Below, in pieces: positions 45,018 to 53,823 of a stretch of 64,000 bases of DNA. The position numbers and the translations under genes were made by a program. How positions within the stretch are numbered: the stretch's first letter is position 1; the number at the start of each line of letters is the position of its first letter. Under the pieces are notes generated by a model. That model had not been told where the DNA came from, did no database searches, and was given only the letters and a program-made list of their open reading frames with translations. The DNA comes from Pseudomonas orientalis (GTDB lineage: Bacteria; Pseudomonadota; Gammaproteobacteria; Pseudomonadales; Pseudomonadaceae). Location: NCBI RefSeq assembly GCF_002934065.1, contig NZ_CP018049.1, positions 2,726,501-2,790,500 on the forward strand. The letters are read 5' to 3'.

Positions 45018-48000
45018 ATGGCAGATCTGCTGGTAAAGCACCTGAAGGAAAAAGCGGGCAAACATTCGGCACTGAGCCTGCTGGCCAGTCAGTGGGACTT
45101 CGACAAGAAGCTGATACCCAAGGCCTTGCAGAGCATCGGTGGGCTGTTCCCGCACTACAGTCGACATGATGAGTCCCACAGCAAGCAGATCCTGATCAAC
45201 ATCGAGCGGCTGCTAGGCGACAACATCAGGCTGCTGTCCGCCACGGATACCTGGTTGATTCTGGAAGCGGCCTACTGGCACGACATCGGCATGGTAGTAC
45301 CCCATGCCGACCTGCAGAAGGCCATCGCCGAACCAGGGTTCGCAGCATATATCGACGGGATATGTGCTCAGCCCTACCACGAGCTGAACGCCATTGCACG
45401 CGCGTTCAAGTCCCGTTCGGACACCGGGCTGATATTCGATTGCGAAAGCCCGGTGGAGATGCTGGGCAAACTGCGCGAACTGCTGGCCGAATGGTTCCGC
45501 AGGCAACACGCTGACCGTGCGGCCGAGATTGTGCGTTCGCCGATGACCTCGATCGGGCTGAGCTCGCCACGCACCGAACTGATCCCGGCCAGGCTCATCC
45601 GAGTACTTGGGCGTATCTGCCAAATGCACGGTGCCGCTTTCAAGGACCTGCTGGCCCCCGAGGGCCTGCCATTCCGTGAGGCCGGCCTGGGCAAAGATGA
45701 CTGCCACCCACGCTTCGTCGCCTGCCTGCTGCGTATGGGCGACTTGCTCGACCTAGACGACAACCGCTTCTGCCCGGTAATGCAGGGCATCGCCGGCGAA
45801 CACCGCCCGGCGCTGAGCAAGGCCCACGAAGACAAGCACGCCGGCATGCGCCACTTGCGCCTCGACCCCGAGCGTATCGAGCTGGTGGCCGAGTGCGAGA
45901 CGGTGGATGGCTACATGGAAGCGTTCAAATGGTTCAGCTGGCTGGAGGAGGAGGTCAGCAACCAGCGCAACAACTGGCGGGATATTGTGCCGAGCAGGAA
46001 GCTTGGGTTGTTGCCCATGCTGGGGCCGATTACTGTGCGGTTGAAAGGAAACTTGCAGATTCTGAAGGATGGCGTAAGGCCGGCGTTCTCACTGGACTCA
46101 GAAAAGGTCACCGAACTGCTTGAGGGCAAGAACCTTTATGGCAGCAAGTACGCGTGTATCCGTGAGCTGTTGCAGAATGCGGTGGACGCGACCTTGCTGA
46201 AAGTCTGGCTGACCCATAGGAATGATCCTGCACTGGACTGGAAACAACCAGGGTGCGAGAAGCTGAAAACAGTCTTTAATGCGCATGCGGTGACAGTCAC
46301 GCTGGAAGAACTCGATACCGAGCAGGATGCCGACTCTGCATTGACGACGTGGCAGTTGCGCATCAGAGACAAAGGTACCGGTATCACCCGAAACGACCTG
46401 GAGTTCATGCTGAGCATTGGCGGCTCGCAACGGAATCAGCAGCGCCAGAGGGAAATTTGGCAAATGCCGGAGTGGGCGAAACCTTCCGGAGCGTTCGGTA
46501 TCGGCCTGCACAGCGCATTCATCTTGTGCAACGAGATAAATGTGCGCACCAAAAATGTCGTCAATAACGAAATATTCGACATCGTCATGCACAAGCCTTC
46601 GGGCCCCAACCGTGGGCTCGTACTGCTGAGAAAGCTGCCTGAAGATATCGCTGAACCCTACGGGACCGAGATGACCTTGAGGTTCAAGCTGGATGCGTTC
46701 ACACAGCACTGGTGGTCTGACGGCGAAGACAGGGACACGGTAGCCGCCAGGATCGCACGCAAGCGAGACCCCTTGCTGGATGAGTCATTTCCCTATGAGG
46801 CGGGAAAACTTTTCGACAAGGTAGTGGAGTTTGCAAATGATCCACTGATAAAAATAGACGGCACCTTGGTAACGAAAGGAGGACGGTTCGATATCGCGGA
46901 TGTCTATGCGGGAGGTAAGTCTGGCAAAGCCGAGGGATGGCGATTCATCGACATGAAAGATACGCAACTCAAGATTCGTTACAAGCCTCTTCCTGTTGCT
47001 ACGCAGCAGGAAGAGGAAACTTTTTACGCAGCTTATCGCGGGCAGCACTTTGATACCGACTCCATTTCATTCCCTCTCGTCAATGTTGAAGTCAATCTCG
47101 TTTCCGGTGGTGCGGGAACATGGCTGGATTTTAATCGCGACACATTGTCGAAAAAAGCACGAGAAGCTTTTAGGCGAGCGGTGCTTGAGGCGCTTTATCA
47201 CACCGTTGAGTTTGATCTGGCACAGGGGCTGAAGGAGCAATTATTCAAGCAGCTTGACTGCACTAAAATAGACTACTCGATCTTCCTGAAGGAAATGGAG
47301 GCCTATTATGGTCCGCGCTGGGGGGTGTTGTCCGAAAAGTTCAGGGATACGTGGCAGGGTTTTAGGCCGGGCCGTCAGCCAGCGACTATAGAGCAGTTTT
47401 ATAGTCGGCCAACGTGGAAACTCTGGGTTGAGGATTACTATGTGGATGCGGTTGATCACCTGGAAAGCCTGCGTATACTTCCTTATGAATTTGAAGCCAT
47501 GGGGGACCTGATATTTAGAGAGTGGTTAAAAGTCCCAGGGCATTCGATTTCGGCAAAAGTCATCTACTGCCCACCGTCTGAACATTACCGAGACATGATC
47601 GGGCTTGAAGATGGTAGTACAATCGGCAGGATCTATTTTCAGTTCGCCACTGACTATCAAGAACCTTTGGATAAGGAATCATTGGCGTACTTTCTTAATA
47701 AGGCGCTGCATTCATCCGGCGGAAATTCACGGTACTACATGAACCCAGGCAAGGCTTTTGAACGTCTCTCGTTGAGAGCGGATGTCGACTTGAGACTGTT
47801 CAACCTCGCTGAGCATGACCTCTCTCAAGACAGGGTTCTCGTACCTTTGCTGTTTGTTGGCTCCAATGATTATGGCCCAGCAGAGGTTCGCTTCGATGAC
47901 GAACAACTGCAGAGAATCTGCCAATGGACCGAAGGCAAGCTGAAGCAACCGATGACCCGTGAAGAAATGCGCGAGGCCTACCAGTCGTTGGCCGACTTCA

Positions 48001-48053
48001 TCAACCTCGACGTGATGGCATGCTCGGACGCCTGGCAAAAAGCCCGCTGCTAG
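45018..48053 (+). CDS. Large HD-domain plus Hsp90-like (GHKL) ATPase protein
   Basis: 1011 residues from ATG 45018 (GGAGAG 9 bases upstream; an upstream in-frame ATG at 44922 lacks a site). Residues about 35-280 form an HD-type metal-dependent phosphohydrolase-like domain: H50/H54 (SRHDESHSK), H88-D89 (YWHDIGM) and a later acidic run (GDLLDLDDNR). Residues about 370-600 form a GHKL ATPase: N-box ELLQNAVDAT (near 382), DKGTGIT (near 450) and GAFGIGLHSAF (near 491), as in Hsp90, MORC and related bacterial proteins. The last 400 residues match nothing known to me. GC content drops in the second half. Such N-terminal HD fusions occur in defence islands, which is the setting here. Confidence 0.8.
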   Translation: MADLLVKHLKEKAGKHSALSLLASQWDFDKKLIPKALQSIGGLFPHYSRHDESHSKQILINIERLLGDNIRLLSATDTWLILEAAYWHDIGMVVPHADLQKAIAEPGFAAYIDGICAQPYHELNAIARAFKSRSDTGLIFDCESPVEMLGKLRELLAEWFRRQHADRAAEIVRSPMTSIGLSSPRTELIPARLIRVLGRICQMHGAAFKDLLAPEGLPFREAGLGKDDCHPRFVACLLRMGDLLDLDDNRFCPVMQGIAGEHRPALSKAHEDKHAGMRHLRLDPERIELVAECETVDGYMEAFKWFSWLEEEVSNQRNNWRDIVPSRKLGLLPMLGPITVRLKGNLQILKDGVRPAFSLDSEKVTELLEGKNLYGSKYACIRELLQNAVDATLLKVWLTHRNDPALDWKQPGCEKLKTVFNAHAVTVTLEELDTEQDADSALTTWQLRIRDKGTGITRNDLEFMLSIGGSQRNQQRQREIWQMPEWAKPSGAFGIGLHSAFILCNEINVRTKNVVNNEIFDIVMHKPSGPNRGLVLLRKLPEDIAEPYGTEMTLRFKLDAFTQHWWSDGEDRDTVAARIARKRDPLLDESFPYEAGKLFDKVVEFANDPLIKIDGTLVTKGGRFDIADVYAGGKSGKAEGWRFIDMKDTQLKIRYKPLPVATQQEEETFYAAYRGQHFDTDSISFPLVNVEVNLVSGGAGTWLDFNRDTLSKKAREAFRRAVLEALYHTVEFDLAQGLKEQLFKQLDCTKIDYSIFLKEMEAYYGPRWGVLSEKFRDTWQGFRPGRQPATIEQFYSRPTWKLWVEDYYVDAVDHLESLRILPYEFEAMGDLIFREWLKVPGHSISAKVIYCPPSEHYRDMIGLEDGSTIGRIYFQFATDYQEPLDKESLAYFLNKALHSSGGNSRYYMNPGKAFERLSLRADVDLRLFNLAEHDLSQDRVLVPLLFVGSNDYGPAEVRFDDEQLQRICQWTEGKLKQPMTREEMREAYQSLADFINLDVMACSDAWQKARC

Positions 48054-48137
48054 TGTCCTGTCTCGGAAATACGTTCACTTTTGGCGAGCGCCCAATTCGC
48101 CGTCAAAAGTGAACAGCTTATTTTCGAGCCAGACACT
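48052..48137. repeat. 86-bp palindromic MITE-like sequence at the gene end
   Basis: AGTGTC at 48052-48057 pairs with GACACT at 48132-48137, and inside GTTCACTTTTG (48073-48083) pairs perfectly with CAAAAGTGAAC (48104-48114). The left end overlaps the stop codon of the HD-GHKL gene and the right end touches the target TA of the IS630 copy. Confidence 0.6.
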
Positions 48138-48139
48138 TA

Positions 48140-49319
48140 GTGTGGTGTTTCAGAAGTAACGCTGAAAATTTGGACTAGGCTCTGTAGAAACCCACTCATC
48201 AAGAGTTGTGTATCGACATGGGCCGACCAGCGACTGTCATTACCCTATCTGAAACTGAAAATGCGGAGCTGCTACGTCGGGTCAAACTCCGTAAAGGCCC
48301 CAGGATGCACGTCTGCGGGCCGAAATAGTCCTCGCTTGTGCAGCCGGCGAATCTGGCAATGACATTGCACAGCGCTTGGGTACCAGCAAGGATGTCGTAT
48401 CGCGGTGGCGGCAGCGTTTCGCTAAGTTGGGATTGTTGGGTTTGAACGATGAGCCGCGCTCTGGCCGGCCACGCACGATTTCGGATGAGCAGGTTCAACA
48501 AGTAGTAAATCAGATATTGCAAGGTAAGCCCGACGACTCCAGTCACTGGAGTACGCGCCGCATGAGCCGCGAGACGGGCCTTTCTCCTGCCAGCATCATG
48601 CGTATCAGCACGCGTTCGGGATCAAGCCGCATCTGGAAAAAACCTTCAAGCTCTCCACCGATCCGTTGTTTGTCGACAAGGTCCACGACATCCTTGGGCT
48701 GTACTTGAATCCGCCCGAGAGAGCCTTGGTGCTATGCGTTGATGAGAAGAGTGAGATTCAAGCCTTGAACCACACGCAACCTGGTTTACCCCTATCGCCG
48801 GGCAACCCTGCAACTCGCACGCACGATTACAAACGACACGGTACGACCTCTCTGTTCGCTGCTCTAGATGTAGCAACCGGTGAGGTCATCGGCCGCTTGA
48901 GGCGTCAACATCGCAGCATAGAGTTTCTTGCCTTTCTGAAAGAGATCGATGCGTCGGTACCTGCTGAAATGCCGATTCATCTGATCATGGATAACTACGC
49001 AACGCACAAGACCGACAAAGTCAGAGCCTGGCTTGCGGCGCTTCCACGCTACAACATCCACTTCACACCGACGTCGGCCTCGTGGCTGAATTTGGTCGAG
49101 CGCTTTTTCTCAACGCTGAGCGAGAAATGGATCAAGCGGCAAGCACACGTTAGCGTCAAAGATCTAGAAGCTTCGATTGAGTATTACCTGGAAACGTACA
49201 ACCAGAATCCGAAGCCGTTTCGGTGGCATAAGAAGGCAGAAGATATTCTCGCCTCAGTCGCTCGTGCAGCACGAGCGCTAGGCAAGTGATTTTTCAGTGG
49301 TACTTCTGAAACACCACAC
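48140..49319 (+). mobile_element. IS630-family insertion sequence
   Basis: 1180 bp between TA dinucleotides (48138-48139 and 49320-49321), the standard IS630/mariner target duplication. The ends are inverted repeats starting GTGTGGTGTTTCAGAAGTA, about 27 of 31 bases matching. The right-hand TA is the one inside the CTA stop of the internal attachment-like repeat, so the insertion is exactly at that junction. Confidence 0.88.
48218..49289 (+). pseudogene. IS630 transposase, two frameshifts
   Basis: The protein starts MGRPATVITLSETENAELLR, then needs a change of frame near 48300 to read DIAQRLGTSKDVVSRWRQRF (helix-turn-helix), and another near 48605 to read the catalytic DDE domain: [13 protein letters not shown] (first Asp), [11 protein letters not shown] (second Asp) and [15 protein letters not shown] (Glu). 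Some IS630 members use one programmed frameshift; two separate one-base losses make decay more likely here. Confidence 0.82.
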
Positions 49320-49460
49320 TAGAGACTCTCAGGCAAGCCGAAGAACATTTTGACATGGCTCTAGGACGGTTATTTAAGGTCGAAAAAAAAGAGTTGTGCC
49401 CCCATTTGTGCCCCCACTTGCATCGGCTGTGCTAGCGATCGTGAATGGCGATTCCTGATA
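49319..49460. repeat. Internal attachment-like repeat and second left end
   Basis: 49319-49348 read on the minus strand encodes MFFGLPESL and a stop, one residue different from the LysR end. The following about 110 bp (TTTGACATGGCTCTAGGACG, then two GTGCCCCCA-type motifs and GCGATCGTGAATGGCGAT) parallels the sequence just inside the left end of the island (43452-43560, e.g. TTTGACTTGGCTCTAGGACG). Thus both elements begin with the same left terminus. Confidence 0.7.
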
Positions 49461-49617
49461 AACACCAGTGTGGCTTTGGCTAGCTTTCAGTGTGCGCCCT
49501 GAAGTCAGTATTTAATGTTCTTGTGACAGTCCTCATCCTGCTTCGGCGTTGCGTTGCAGTATTTTTATGCTGCAATGCGTCGGCAGCAGCCCGGCGAGTT
49601 CCCAGGAGACCTATTCG

Positions 49618-49768
49618 TGTCGGCGCTGATGCGATTTTGACCCAGGTTGCTGATTTTGACTGACCCACACGCAGCCTCCGAAATCACCCGCAAGGTAATC
49701 ATTTCTTGAGTACTCGGGTGGGTCAATGAATTCCGGTAGCCTGCGTCAAAATCGCATCAGCGCCAACA
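49618..49768. repeat. 151-bp inverted-repeat element, copy 1
   Basis: Begins TGTCGGCGCTGATGCGATTT and ends with the reverse complement of nearly the same sequence (24-bp inverted repeat, one mismatch). A second internal pair (CTGACCCAC and GTGGGTCA) and a partial tandem of the end motif (TGATGCGATTTTGAC, then TGCTGATTTTGAC) are present. Identical over all 151 bp to copy 2 at 56963. No coding capacity; it is probably a MITE or deletion derivative of an IS with multiple end repeats. Confidence 0.8.
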
Positions 49769-49950
49769 GGCAGTCCTTCATCCGCGGCATGCAGCCCGAG
49801 AAAGTCCTGAGCAAGGAAGAGCGCGAGCAGATACGCAAGGACAAGAAACGTATCCAGCAGCTTGAGAGCGAACTTCATCGCAAAGAGAAGGCGCTGGCAG
49901 AAACAGCCGTGTTGCTGGTGCTGCTAAAAAAGCTCAACGACTACTGGGGG
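49769..49950 (+). pseudogene. Transposase OrfA fragment
   Basis: The frame reads KVLSKEEREQIRKDKKRIQQ, then LESELHRKEKALAETAVLLV and LKKLNDYWG, the coiled-coil/leucine-zipper C-terminal part of an IS3-type OrfA. It is cut on the left by the 151-bp element and on the right by an IS66 fragment. Confidence 0.6.
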
Positions 49951-49959
49951 ATCCCCGGG

Positions 49960-50115
49960 GGGAATACCAAGGTGGTAGGGGTGCCCACTCATGCGCGCCG
50001 ACTGGATCAGGCTCATGATCGCCGCCGCCCGTTTACCACTGCGCAGTGATCCTGCGAAGAGCCAGTTCGAAGACCCAAGCGCCCATGGCCTGATTGTGTT
50101 TTCGACCTGGTTGAA
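49960..50115 (-). pseudogene. IS66 transposase (TnpC) C-terminal fragment
   Basis: Minus-strand reading gives QVENTIRPWALGSSNWLFAG followed by SLRSGKRAAAIMSLIQSARM, the conserved C-terminal part of IS66 TnpC. Both ends are truncated. Confidence 0.75.
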
Positions 50116-50133
50116 TGCCGTTGAGTCAATACA

Positions 50134-50345
50134 CTAGGTGCCCAGGTCGATCAGACCTTGAGTGTTGAGTTTGACGTGTAGGCGCTTGAGCATCTTGTCG
50201 AAGATGCCCTGGCTACACCAGTGTCTAAACCGCTGATAAACAGTAGACCAAGGGCCGTATCGCTCAGGCATGACTCGCCAGGTCGCACCGGAGCAAAACA
50301 TCCAGAACACGCCATTGAGCATCTGTTAGTCATCGGCTTGTGGAG
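50134..50345 (-). pseudogene. IS5-type transposase N-terminal fragment
   Basis: Minus-strand frame with MLNGVFWMFCSGATWRVMPE and RYGPWSTVYQRFRHWCSQG, the N-terminal domain of IS5-family transposases. It stops at 50134 after LNTQGLIDLGT; the catalytic part is gone. Confidence 0.75.
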
Positions 50346-50508
50346 GACGATTCGGAGAGGCGCGCGCTGATTGTACTGGTACACTGTCAACAGAAAGCTA
50401 TGTGTTCCGTTGTGCGAGAGTGAGAGTCCAAAGCGGCTATCATGAAATGCTCAATGAGTCAGTTGAAACTTGTGTAAACTGAAGAGGCACGCACTGGAAG
50501 GGGGACAG

Positions 50509-51831
50509 ATGTTTTTAGTACGAGTTGCACTTCATGATGTACGCTCAATAAAGTCTATCGAGCTTGACTTTCGATCGCCTAGAAGTAAAGCAAGGCGTTG
50601 GACTCTTTTGTTGGGTGAAAACGGGTGCGGAAAGAGCTCTGTGCTACGTGCTATCGCATTACTGCTTTCCGGGAGTGATGCTTTGCCAGAGCTTTTGGGG
50701 GAGCCAGACATCTGGATCCGTAATGGTGCCAAAAAGTGCAGAATTGAAGGCACATTAGTTACCGCGAAAGGTGAGGTTCGTGAAATTGCTTTAGAGATTC
50801 ACCGAGGTGATGGAATTCGAAGTATTTTCAATCGGAATCATGCGTCTCTAGAGGCGTTGGATAATGCCTTGTTTAAGGCAGAGCGAAATTATTTTGTGCT
50901 CGGTTACGGCGTTTCACGAAGACCAACTTTGGCAAATTCTAGATCAACTTTTCCTGAGGAGCGATCACGTAATCCTCGCGCCCAAGGCTTGGCTACTATG
51001 TTTTCTCCTGACGCCTCGCTTATATCCTTGGAGCAATGGGCAATGGATCTTGACTATCGCAAAGGTAGAAAATCAATTGGTGCGGTGAGCCAGGCATTGA
51101 ATCAACTCCTTCCAGGTATGGAATTTGCGCGTATTGATAGAGACCTGAGGCAAATTATTTTTAAAACTGTAGACGGTGAAGTACCTTTGAGTCAGCTATC
51201 TGATGGATATCAGAACATGGCTGCGTGGTGCGGGGATCTTCTTTTTAGAGTGACTGAAGCTTTTCCCGATCGGAAAGATCCCCTGCTAGCTCGGGGGGTG
51301 TTGCTCATTGATGAGCTGGATTTGCATCTCCATCCAGTGTGGCGTCGTCGTCTGGTGGATTTTCTCTCCACGACGTTGCCAAATTTCCAGTTCATTGCTA
51401 CGACACACTCAGCGTTGACAGCTCAACAAAGCGGGGAAGGTGAACTCTATGTGATTCGTCGAGACGGGCAAACCAATGCCCCCTGTTTGGTTCCGTTCCA
51501 GGGTGAACCTCGAAAAATGATGCTGCACCAGTTGCTAATGAGCCCCATGTTCGGATTGGAAACTTTGGATTCCGTGGAGGTGGAAAAAGCCCGCACTGTG
51601 GTTCGGGAACTGAGTGCCAGATCCGCCCCCTTAAGCACTGTCGAGCAACAACAGCTTCATCGAATGGAAAAGGTTCTGAAGGATGCTCCGGATTGGGATG
51701 TGATCCCTGAGTACGCGTTGGCTCAAAAAAAACTTCTGGATCAAATAAGCTCGTCTATCAGTCGTGGCAAAAAGCGTCCCTCTGTGTCTGCCTCAAAAAT
51801 ACGGGCGGTTGTTAAAAGCCTGGAGGGCTAG
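50509..51831 (+). CDS. Septu PtuA-like ATPase
   Basis: 440 residues from ATG 50509 (GAAGGGGGA upstream). Walker A GENGCGKSS at residues 36-44, a Q-loop-like region, signature LSDGYQNMA, Walker B GVLLIDELDLHLHP and H-loop TTHSALTA mark an OLD/RecF/SMC-type ABC ATPase. Paired with an HNH nuclease gene 2 bp downstream, it matches the Septu (PtuA-PtuB) arrangement, which is also the effector of retron Ec78. There is no reverse transcriptase gene here. PtuA is thought to sense infection or nucleotide level and release the nuclease. Confidence 0.78.
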   Translation: MFLVRVALHDVRSIKSIELDFRSPRSKARRWTLLLGENGCGKSSVLRAIALLLSGSDALPELLGEPDIWIRNGAKKCRIEGTLVTAKGEVREIALEIHRGDGIRSIFNRNHASLEALDNALFKAERNYFVLGYGVSRRPTLANSRSTFPEERSRNPRAQGLATMFSPDASLISLEQWAMDLDYRKGRKSIGAVSQALNQLLPGMEFARIDRDLRQIIFKTVDGEVPLSQLSDGYQNMAAWCGDLLFRVTEAFPDRKDPLLARGVLLIDELDLHLHPVWRRRLVDFLSTTLPNFQFIATTHSALTAQQSGEGELYVIRRDGQTNAPCLVPFQGEPRKMMLHQLLMSPMFGLETLDSVEVEKARTVVRELSARSAPLSTVEQQQLHRMEKVLKDAPDWDVIPEYALAQKKLLDQISSSISRGKKRPSVSASKIRAVVKSLEG

Positions 51832-51833
51832 GG

Positions 51834-52676
51834 ATGATTAAAATTGTCCGCATTAGAACCAGAAAAGGACTAGAAGGTTATACGGGGTCATACCTCCAGA
51901 AAAAATTGAGCAAGTTACTGGGTTATTATTATTCGGATGGCGCTACTGGGAAAGTAAGTTTTAAGTTCAAGAACCGTCAGGTTTGGCGTAAGGCCAAGCC
52001 GCAATTAAAAAAAGAGTCTCACAGTAAATGTGCATATTGTGAGGCGGATACAGCGGTTGTAGCTCATGGTGATGTCGAGCATTTTCGGCCGAAAAGTGAG
52101 TATTGGTGGTTGGCTTATTGTTATGATAACTATACGTTCAGCTGTCAGGTGTGCAATCAGGTCTATAAGGGGGATAATTTTTTTGTTTCCGGGCCTAAAC
52201 TTCCCTCTCCAGTAGTTCCGACTATTTTGCCAACTGACTCTAATGCGCTTGCCCAGTTGATAAAAAGTCTTTGTCCTGATCCGGTGACTTCGAGTGATCT
52301 AGATGTGTCTGGGTTGTTTTTGGTCGAAGATGCGAATCTTCTAAATCCCTACTTGAACGATCCGGAGCTGGACTTTTCGTGGGACCCGAAGCCGGCCACA
52401 AAGGAAGTATGGTTGGTATCAAACTCTACTGCTAGATCAACTAGGGTAGTGGATGCAGCTGTTGATATGTTGGGGCTGAATAGAGAAGAGTTACTAAGGC
52501 TCAGGTGGAATGCGTATTATGAGCTTGAAACTTTAGCGCTTGTTTTTCAGGGTGCAAACTTTACTGTTGAAAAAAGAAAAGATCTGCTGGCGCGTGTTCG
52601 ATTGCATGCTTCGGACGATAAGCCGTTTGCTGGGATGAAACGCTATTTTTTGAGAGAGTGGGGGTTGCTTGATTGA
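51834..52676 (+). CDS. Septu PtuB-like HNH endonuclease
   Basis: 280 residues, start 2 bp after the PtuA-like stop. The HNH/zinc part shows CAYCEAD (near 69), DVEHFRPKS (near 81, catalytic His) and CQVCNQVYKGDNF (near 104), in the order C-x2-C, H, C-x2-C with Asn. GC content is much lower than the chromosome average, as usual for horizontally acquired defence genes. It probably degrades nucleic acid (DNA or tRNA) when released by the ATPase. Confidence 0.78.
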   Translation: MIKIVRIRTRKGLEGYTGSYLQKKLSKLLGYYYSDGATGKVSFKFKNRQVWRKAKPQLKKESHSKCAYCEADTAVVAHGDVEHFRPKSEYWWLAYCYDNYTFSCQVCNQVYKGDNFFVSGPKLPSPVVPTILPTDSNALAQLIKSLCPDPVTSSDLDVSGLFLVEDANLLNPYLNDPELDFSWDPKPATKEVWLVSNSTARSTRVVDAAVDMLGLNREELLRLRWNAYYELETLALVFQGANFTVEKRKDLLARVRLHASDDKPFAGMKRYFLREWGLLD

Positions 52677-52741
52677 TGTCTCTATTTAGCGTCAAGGCCA
52701 GGTGCCCCCTGGGTTCTGGCTAATTCGCACCCAGCAATGAT

Positions 52742-53710
52742 TTACCGATTGCGTTGTAGCGGTGCGATGAGAAGGCCCCAAAGCGTCTCGGCACCGCCTT
52801 CTTGGGAAAGCTTCTGGTCTTGCCGAGTGTGGAACGCCATGCCGAAGGTCTTCAGGTACATGGATTGGTCGTCCGTATTTACGGTGAGCGCCTCGTTGTA
52901 CGAGCCGCCGCCAAACGAGTCTCCATGGCTGTAGTAGATACCGGCGCCCATCTGGCCGCCGGTAAACACTGCCGCTTTTGCAACGTCGTGGCCGTCCTTG
53001 TAGATATTCGCAGAAAAGCGATTTGCATCTATCCGACGGAACACCCCTTCATACCCTGAGTTGCGCGCTTGGAGCTCCAGCAACGAGTTCTCGAAATAGC
53101 GGGCGATGTACTCGAAGCTGTCGAGCAAGAAGCGGTCTTTGTCCAGCTGGGTGAAGCTCTTAGCCATTCGAAGGTTACTCGACCTAGGGCCAGCCGGGGC
53201 GATAAGGGAGGGCGCTGAACCTCCATTGAAATCGTTGCGTTCAGCTCGCGGAGCAGTGTTCGGTTGGCCACGGCTGCGTCGCTCGGCGGCCTTCCGAACC
53301 TCCTTCGCAACCTGCAAAAATGCTTCGTCCCGATCAGGCCAAAGGGTCACTGGCTTACCATCTTGGGGCGTACCAAGCAGCTTGCCGAAGGGGGCATGAT
53401 GCCAATCGCATGGGCGAAGAATCACAGGAATGACAGTCGCTTCTTTAGCGGCATGGCGCTCCATCGCGCGAGCCATCTCGATGTTGTAGCAATAGTCGGA
53501 AGCGATGAAATCGGGGCTTACCAGCAACAGGATAATTTCGTCGCTGTTGATGTGATCATCAATGGCAACATCGATCTCTTGACCTGCTCCGATTCTGCGG
53601 TCGTGCCAAGTCTCAATGACGCCTTGGCGCTTGAGCATCGAAAGCTGCTTTTCCAGCTGGTCGCGCAGCGCCTCGTCAGCATGGCAATAAGAAAAGAACA
53701 CGTTCGGCAA
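52742..53710 (-). CDS. TIR-domain protein with a C-terminal unknown domain
   Basis: 322 residues from TTG 53710 (AGGAG upstream; the open frame continues to 53920 but no start fits). N-terminal TIR domain at residues about 1-130: NVFFSYCHADEALRDQLEKQ, WHDRRIGAGQEID, ILLLVSPDFIASDYC and the putative catalytic Glu in YNIEMARAMER. TIR enzymes cleave NAD+ or make cyclic ADP-ribose signals. The last about 140 residues (from MAKSFTQLDKDRFLLDSFEY) form a separate domain with a Gly-rich stretch (GGQMGAGIYYSHGDSFGGG) that I cannot assign; it may be the sensor or ligand-binding part. Confidence 0.75.
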   Translation of the reverse strand: MPNVFFSYCHADEALRDQLEKQLSMLKRQGVIETWHDRRIGAGQEIDVAIDDHINSDEIILLLVSPDFIASDYCYNIEMARAMERHAAKEATVIPVILRPCDWHHAPFGKLLGTPQDGKPVTLWPDRDEAFLQVAKEVRKAAERRSRGQPNTAPRAERNDFNGGSAPSLIAPAGPRSSNLRMAKSFTQLDKDRFLLDSFEYIARYFENSLLELQARNSGYEGVFRRIDANRFSANIYKDGHDVAKAAVFTGGQMGAGIYYSHGDSFGGGSYNEALTVNTDDQSMYLKTFGMAFHTRQDQKLSQEGGAETLWGLLIAPLQRNR

Positions 53711-53823
53711 AAGGGTCACTCCTACTCGGATAGGTGCGATGTCAATCTTACGGGCAGCTTGGCTGCGAAGTACAGACGTGGGCTTGGTTTGACTGCTGAT
53801 TGGATGCCCTTCAGTTGAACCTG

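Noticed and set aside
50390-50508. Possible retron msr/msd RNA upstream of the Septu-like pair
   Set aside because: No reverse transcriptase gene and no long inverted repeat pair of the msr/msd type.
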